NCBI RefSeq assembly: GCF_035917575.1
Contig: NZ_CP109090.1
Location: forward strand, 4,898,001-4,962,000
Reading direction: 5' to 3'
DNA: 64,000 nt
Source of the DNA: Streptomyces sp. NBC_01788
GTDB taxonomy: Bacteria > Actinomycetota > Actinomycetes > Streptomycetales > Streptomycetaceae
The position numbers and the translations under genes are program-made. The notes below the pieces were generated by a model. That model was not told the DNA's origin and did not search any database. It was given only the letters and a program-made list of their open reading frames with translations. Below, in pieces: positions 62,435 through 64,000 of this stretch. Position 1 is the first letter of the stretch. Each line of letters opens with the position of its first letter.

Positions 62435-64000
62435 TCAGGTCCGGCGGACCGCCCGTCCCGCCAGTACGTCCGTGCGCCGCCCGTCCTCGATCACGAAGCG
62501 GCCGTCGATCAGGACGTACGGAATCCCCGTCGGCAGTGCGCGAGGCCGTTCGAAGGTGGCGCCCGGGGCGACCGTGGCCGGGTCGAACAGGACCAGGTCG
62601 GCCCGGTACCCCTCACGGACCACGCCCCGGTCCGGCAGCCGCAGCCGGGCCGCCGGCCGCCCGGTGAGGTGCGCGACGCACTCCTCCAGCGACAGCACGC
62701 CCAACTCCCTCACGTACCGGCCGAGATACCGCGGGAAGGTGCCGTAGGCCCGCGGATGCGGTTTGCTGCCCCGCAGGATGCCGTCGGAACCGCCGGTGTG
62801 CACGCGGTGGCGCATGATCGCCCGGACGTTCTCCTCGTGGCCGACGTGCTGCAGGACCGTCGTGCCCAGCCGGTCCTCCACCAGCAGCCGCCGGGCGGTG
62901 GTCCAGGGCTCCTCACCGCGCCGGGCCGCCGCCTCCCGGACCGTCAGGCCGGTGTACTCGGCGAGTGCCGGGACGGTGACCCCGGAGATCTCGACCGTCT
63001 CCCACTCCACCGGGACCCCGTGGCAGCCGTCCGAGCCCGTCACCTCCAGGTCGTGGCGGATCCGCTCCGCGGTGCCCTCGTCGGACAGCCGGCCGAGGAC
63101 CGCCTCCGGGCCGCCCTCGCCCGCCCAGCTCGGCAGCAGGGCCGCCAGGGTGGTGCAGCCGGGGGTGTAGGGGTAGGTGTCCAGGGTGATGTCGGCGCCG
63201 GCGTCGAGCGCCTCGTCCAGGAGGGCCAGCAGTTCGCCGGCGCGTCCCTTGTTCGGGCCGAAGTTCATGGTGGCGTGCGCCAGGTGCAGCGGGCAGTCCG
63301 CCTCGCGGGCGACCCGCACCATGTCCGCGTACGCGTCGAGGGCTCCGGCGCCGTAACTGCGGTGGTGCGGGCAGTAGTAGCCGCCGTGCGCCGCCACCAC
63401 CCGGCACAACTCGGTCAGTTCGGCGTCCTCCGCGTACATCCCGGGTGTGTAGGTCAGCCCGGAGGACATGCCGACCGCGCCCTGCCGCAGGCCCTCGGCG
63501 ACCAACTGCCGCATACGGTCCAGCTCCCCGGGCGTGGCCGCGCGGTCCTCCCAGCCGACGGCAAGCGCGCGGACCGTGCCCTGCGGGACCAGGTAGGCGG
63601 CGTTGACGGCGATGCCCTCGCCGCCGAAGCCGTGGTCGAGCCGGTCCAGGTACTCGCCCACCGAACGCCAGCTGAAGTCCATGTCGTCGCCGTCGCCGTT
63701 CCAGCCGCTGATCGCCCGGCGCACCTCGGCGAGGGTGCGGTCGTCGACCGGCGCGTAGGACAGCCCGTCCTGTCCGACGACCTCCAGCGTGACGCCCTGC
63801 GCGGCCTTCGCGCTGTGGTCGGGGTCCCGCAGGAGGGCGAGGTCGCTGTGGGCGTGCATGTCGATGAAGCCCGGGGCGAGCACCAGGCCCTCCGCGTCCA
63901 GCTCCCGCCGCGCCCGCGGCCGCCGGCAGCCGGCCGCCGCGGCCTCCTTCACGACCGAGACGATCCTGCCGTCCTTGACGGCCACGTCGGCGCGGTAGGA
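62435..64000 (-). CDS. N-acyl-D-amino-acid deacylase family amidohydrolase (5' end cut off)
   Basis: Metal-dependent amidohydrolase; at least 522 residues are inside the window and the coding frame remains open to the right edge (SYRADVAVKDGRIVSVV), so the N-terminus is missing. Metal motifs are APGFIDMHAHSDLAL (HxH), VGQDGLSYAP (D-aminoacylase substrate loop), GMSSGLTYTPGMYA, HHRSYG, HLAHATMNFG and the catalytic Asp region HTGGSDGILRGSKPHPRAYGTFPRYLGRYVRE. The last is diagnostic of D-aminoacylases. It hydrolyses N-acyl-D-amino acids or related amides; exact substrate unknown. The metal-bridging Cys of the type enzyme may be replaced here (V/E region EVVGQDG), so metal use should be checked. 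Confidence 0.9.
   Translation of the reverse strand, partial: SYRADVAVKDGRIVSVVKEAAAAGCRRPRARRELDAEGLVLAPGFIDMHAHSDLALLRDPDHSAKAAQGVTLEVVGQDGLSYAPVDDRTLAEVRRAISGWNGDGDDMDFSWRSVGEYLDRLDHGFGGEGIAVNAAYLVPQGTVRALAVGWEDRAATPGELDRMRQLVAEGLRQGAVGMSSGLTYTPGMYAEDAELTELCRVVAAHGGYYCPHHRSYGAGALDAYADMVRVAREADCPLHLAHATMNFGPNKGRAGELLALLDEALDAGADITLDTYPYTPGCTTLAALLPSWAGEGGPEAVLGRLSDEGTAERIRHDLEVTGSDGCHGVPVEWETVEISGVTVPALAEYTGLTVREAAARRGEEPWTTARRLLVEDRLGTTVLQHVGHEENVRAIMRHRVHTGGSDGILRGSKPHPRAYGTFPRYLGRYVRELGVLSLEECVAHLTGRPAARLRLPDRGVVREGYRADLVLFDPATVAPGATFERPRALPTGIPYVLIDGRFVIEDGRRTDVLAGRAVRRT

Overview
The window is high-GC (about 70%+) actinobacterial chromosome, almost certainly Streptomyces. The evidence is GTG/TTG starts, third-position G/C bias, a mycothiol amidase (mca), a small MmpB-like membrane protein, an acyl-CoA carboxylase epsilon subunit and a GTP-type PEP carboxykinase. 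From memory of the S. coelicolor genome, gene order resembles the SCO4920-SCO4985 core region (pccB/accE, cya, hutH, metB, ilvA, mca, pckG). Accessory genes are inserted between these conserved blocks. No rRNA, tRNA, CRISPR array, phage or intact transposase was seen.

Layout. 1-4.6 kb: propionyl-CoA carboxylase cluster (maf, mmpB, accE, pccB on the minus strand) with divergent biotin ligase. 4.8-10.9 kb: class III adenylate cyclase, a proline-rich membrane-anchored protein, enoyl-CoA hydratase, GAF-GGDEF diguanylate cyclase and histidine ammonia-lyase, so cAMP and c-di-GMP enzymes lie close together. 10.9-19 kb: envelope and secretion functions (LADTG sortase substrate, acidic protein, L,D-transpeptidase lipoprotein, MacB/FtsX-type ABC transporter, large secreted subtilase). 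19.1-25.5 kb: an accessory islet with an Mrr-like nuclease-TerD fusion, a lipoprotein, an I36/FG-GAP secreted protein and a divergent hydrolase/TetR pair with a clear double operator. 25.9-28.3 kb: msrA, an oxidoreductase broken by one extra base in a 7-G run, and a DUF4291 protein.

28.6-38.7 kb: TPR-like membrane protein, metB, ECF-like sigma factor plus small membrane protein, MarR, ilvA, DrrAB-type ABC exporter, greA, DUF4307, mca. 38.7-48 kb: STAND/TPR ATPase, thioredoxin-domain (DUF255) protein, Mut7-C protein, MFS exporter-TetR pair, hemolysin-III-type protein. 48.3-57.9 kb: pckG, then a surface-glycoprotein-like block. That block holds an rmlA-type nucleotidyltransferase, a secreted collagen-like protein, a glycosyltransferase-methyltransferase fusion overlapping a membrane-anchored TPR protein, and a secreted beta-helix protein with GGxI repeats. 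A roughly 190-bp MITE-like element follows, and its CTAG ends form the stop codons of both flanking genes. 58-64 kb: SCO4983-like protein, alanine-type aminotransferase, DUF2079 membrane protein, secreted trypsin-like protease, and a D-aminoacylase-family amidohydrolase that runs off the right edge.

The best candidates for something new are (i) the collagen-like protein with its GT-methyltransferase/TPR pair, a possible O-glycosylated collagen system; (ii) the Mrr-TerD fusion as a possible single-gene defence or stress nuclease; and (iii) the CTAG-ended element at 57.7-57.9 kb. All functional statements rest on reading the translated sequence; no search was run.
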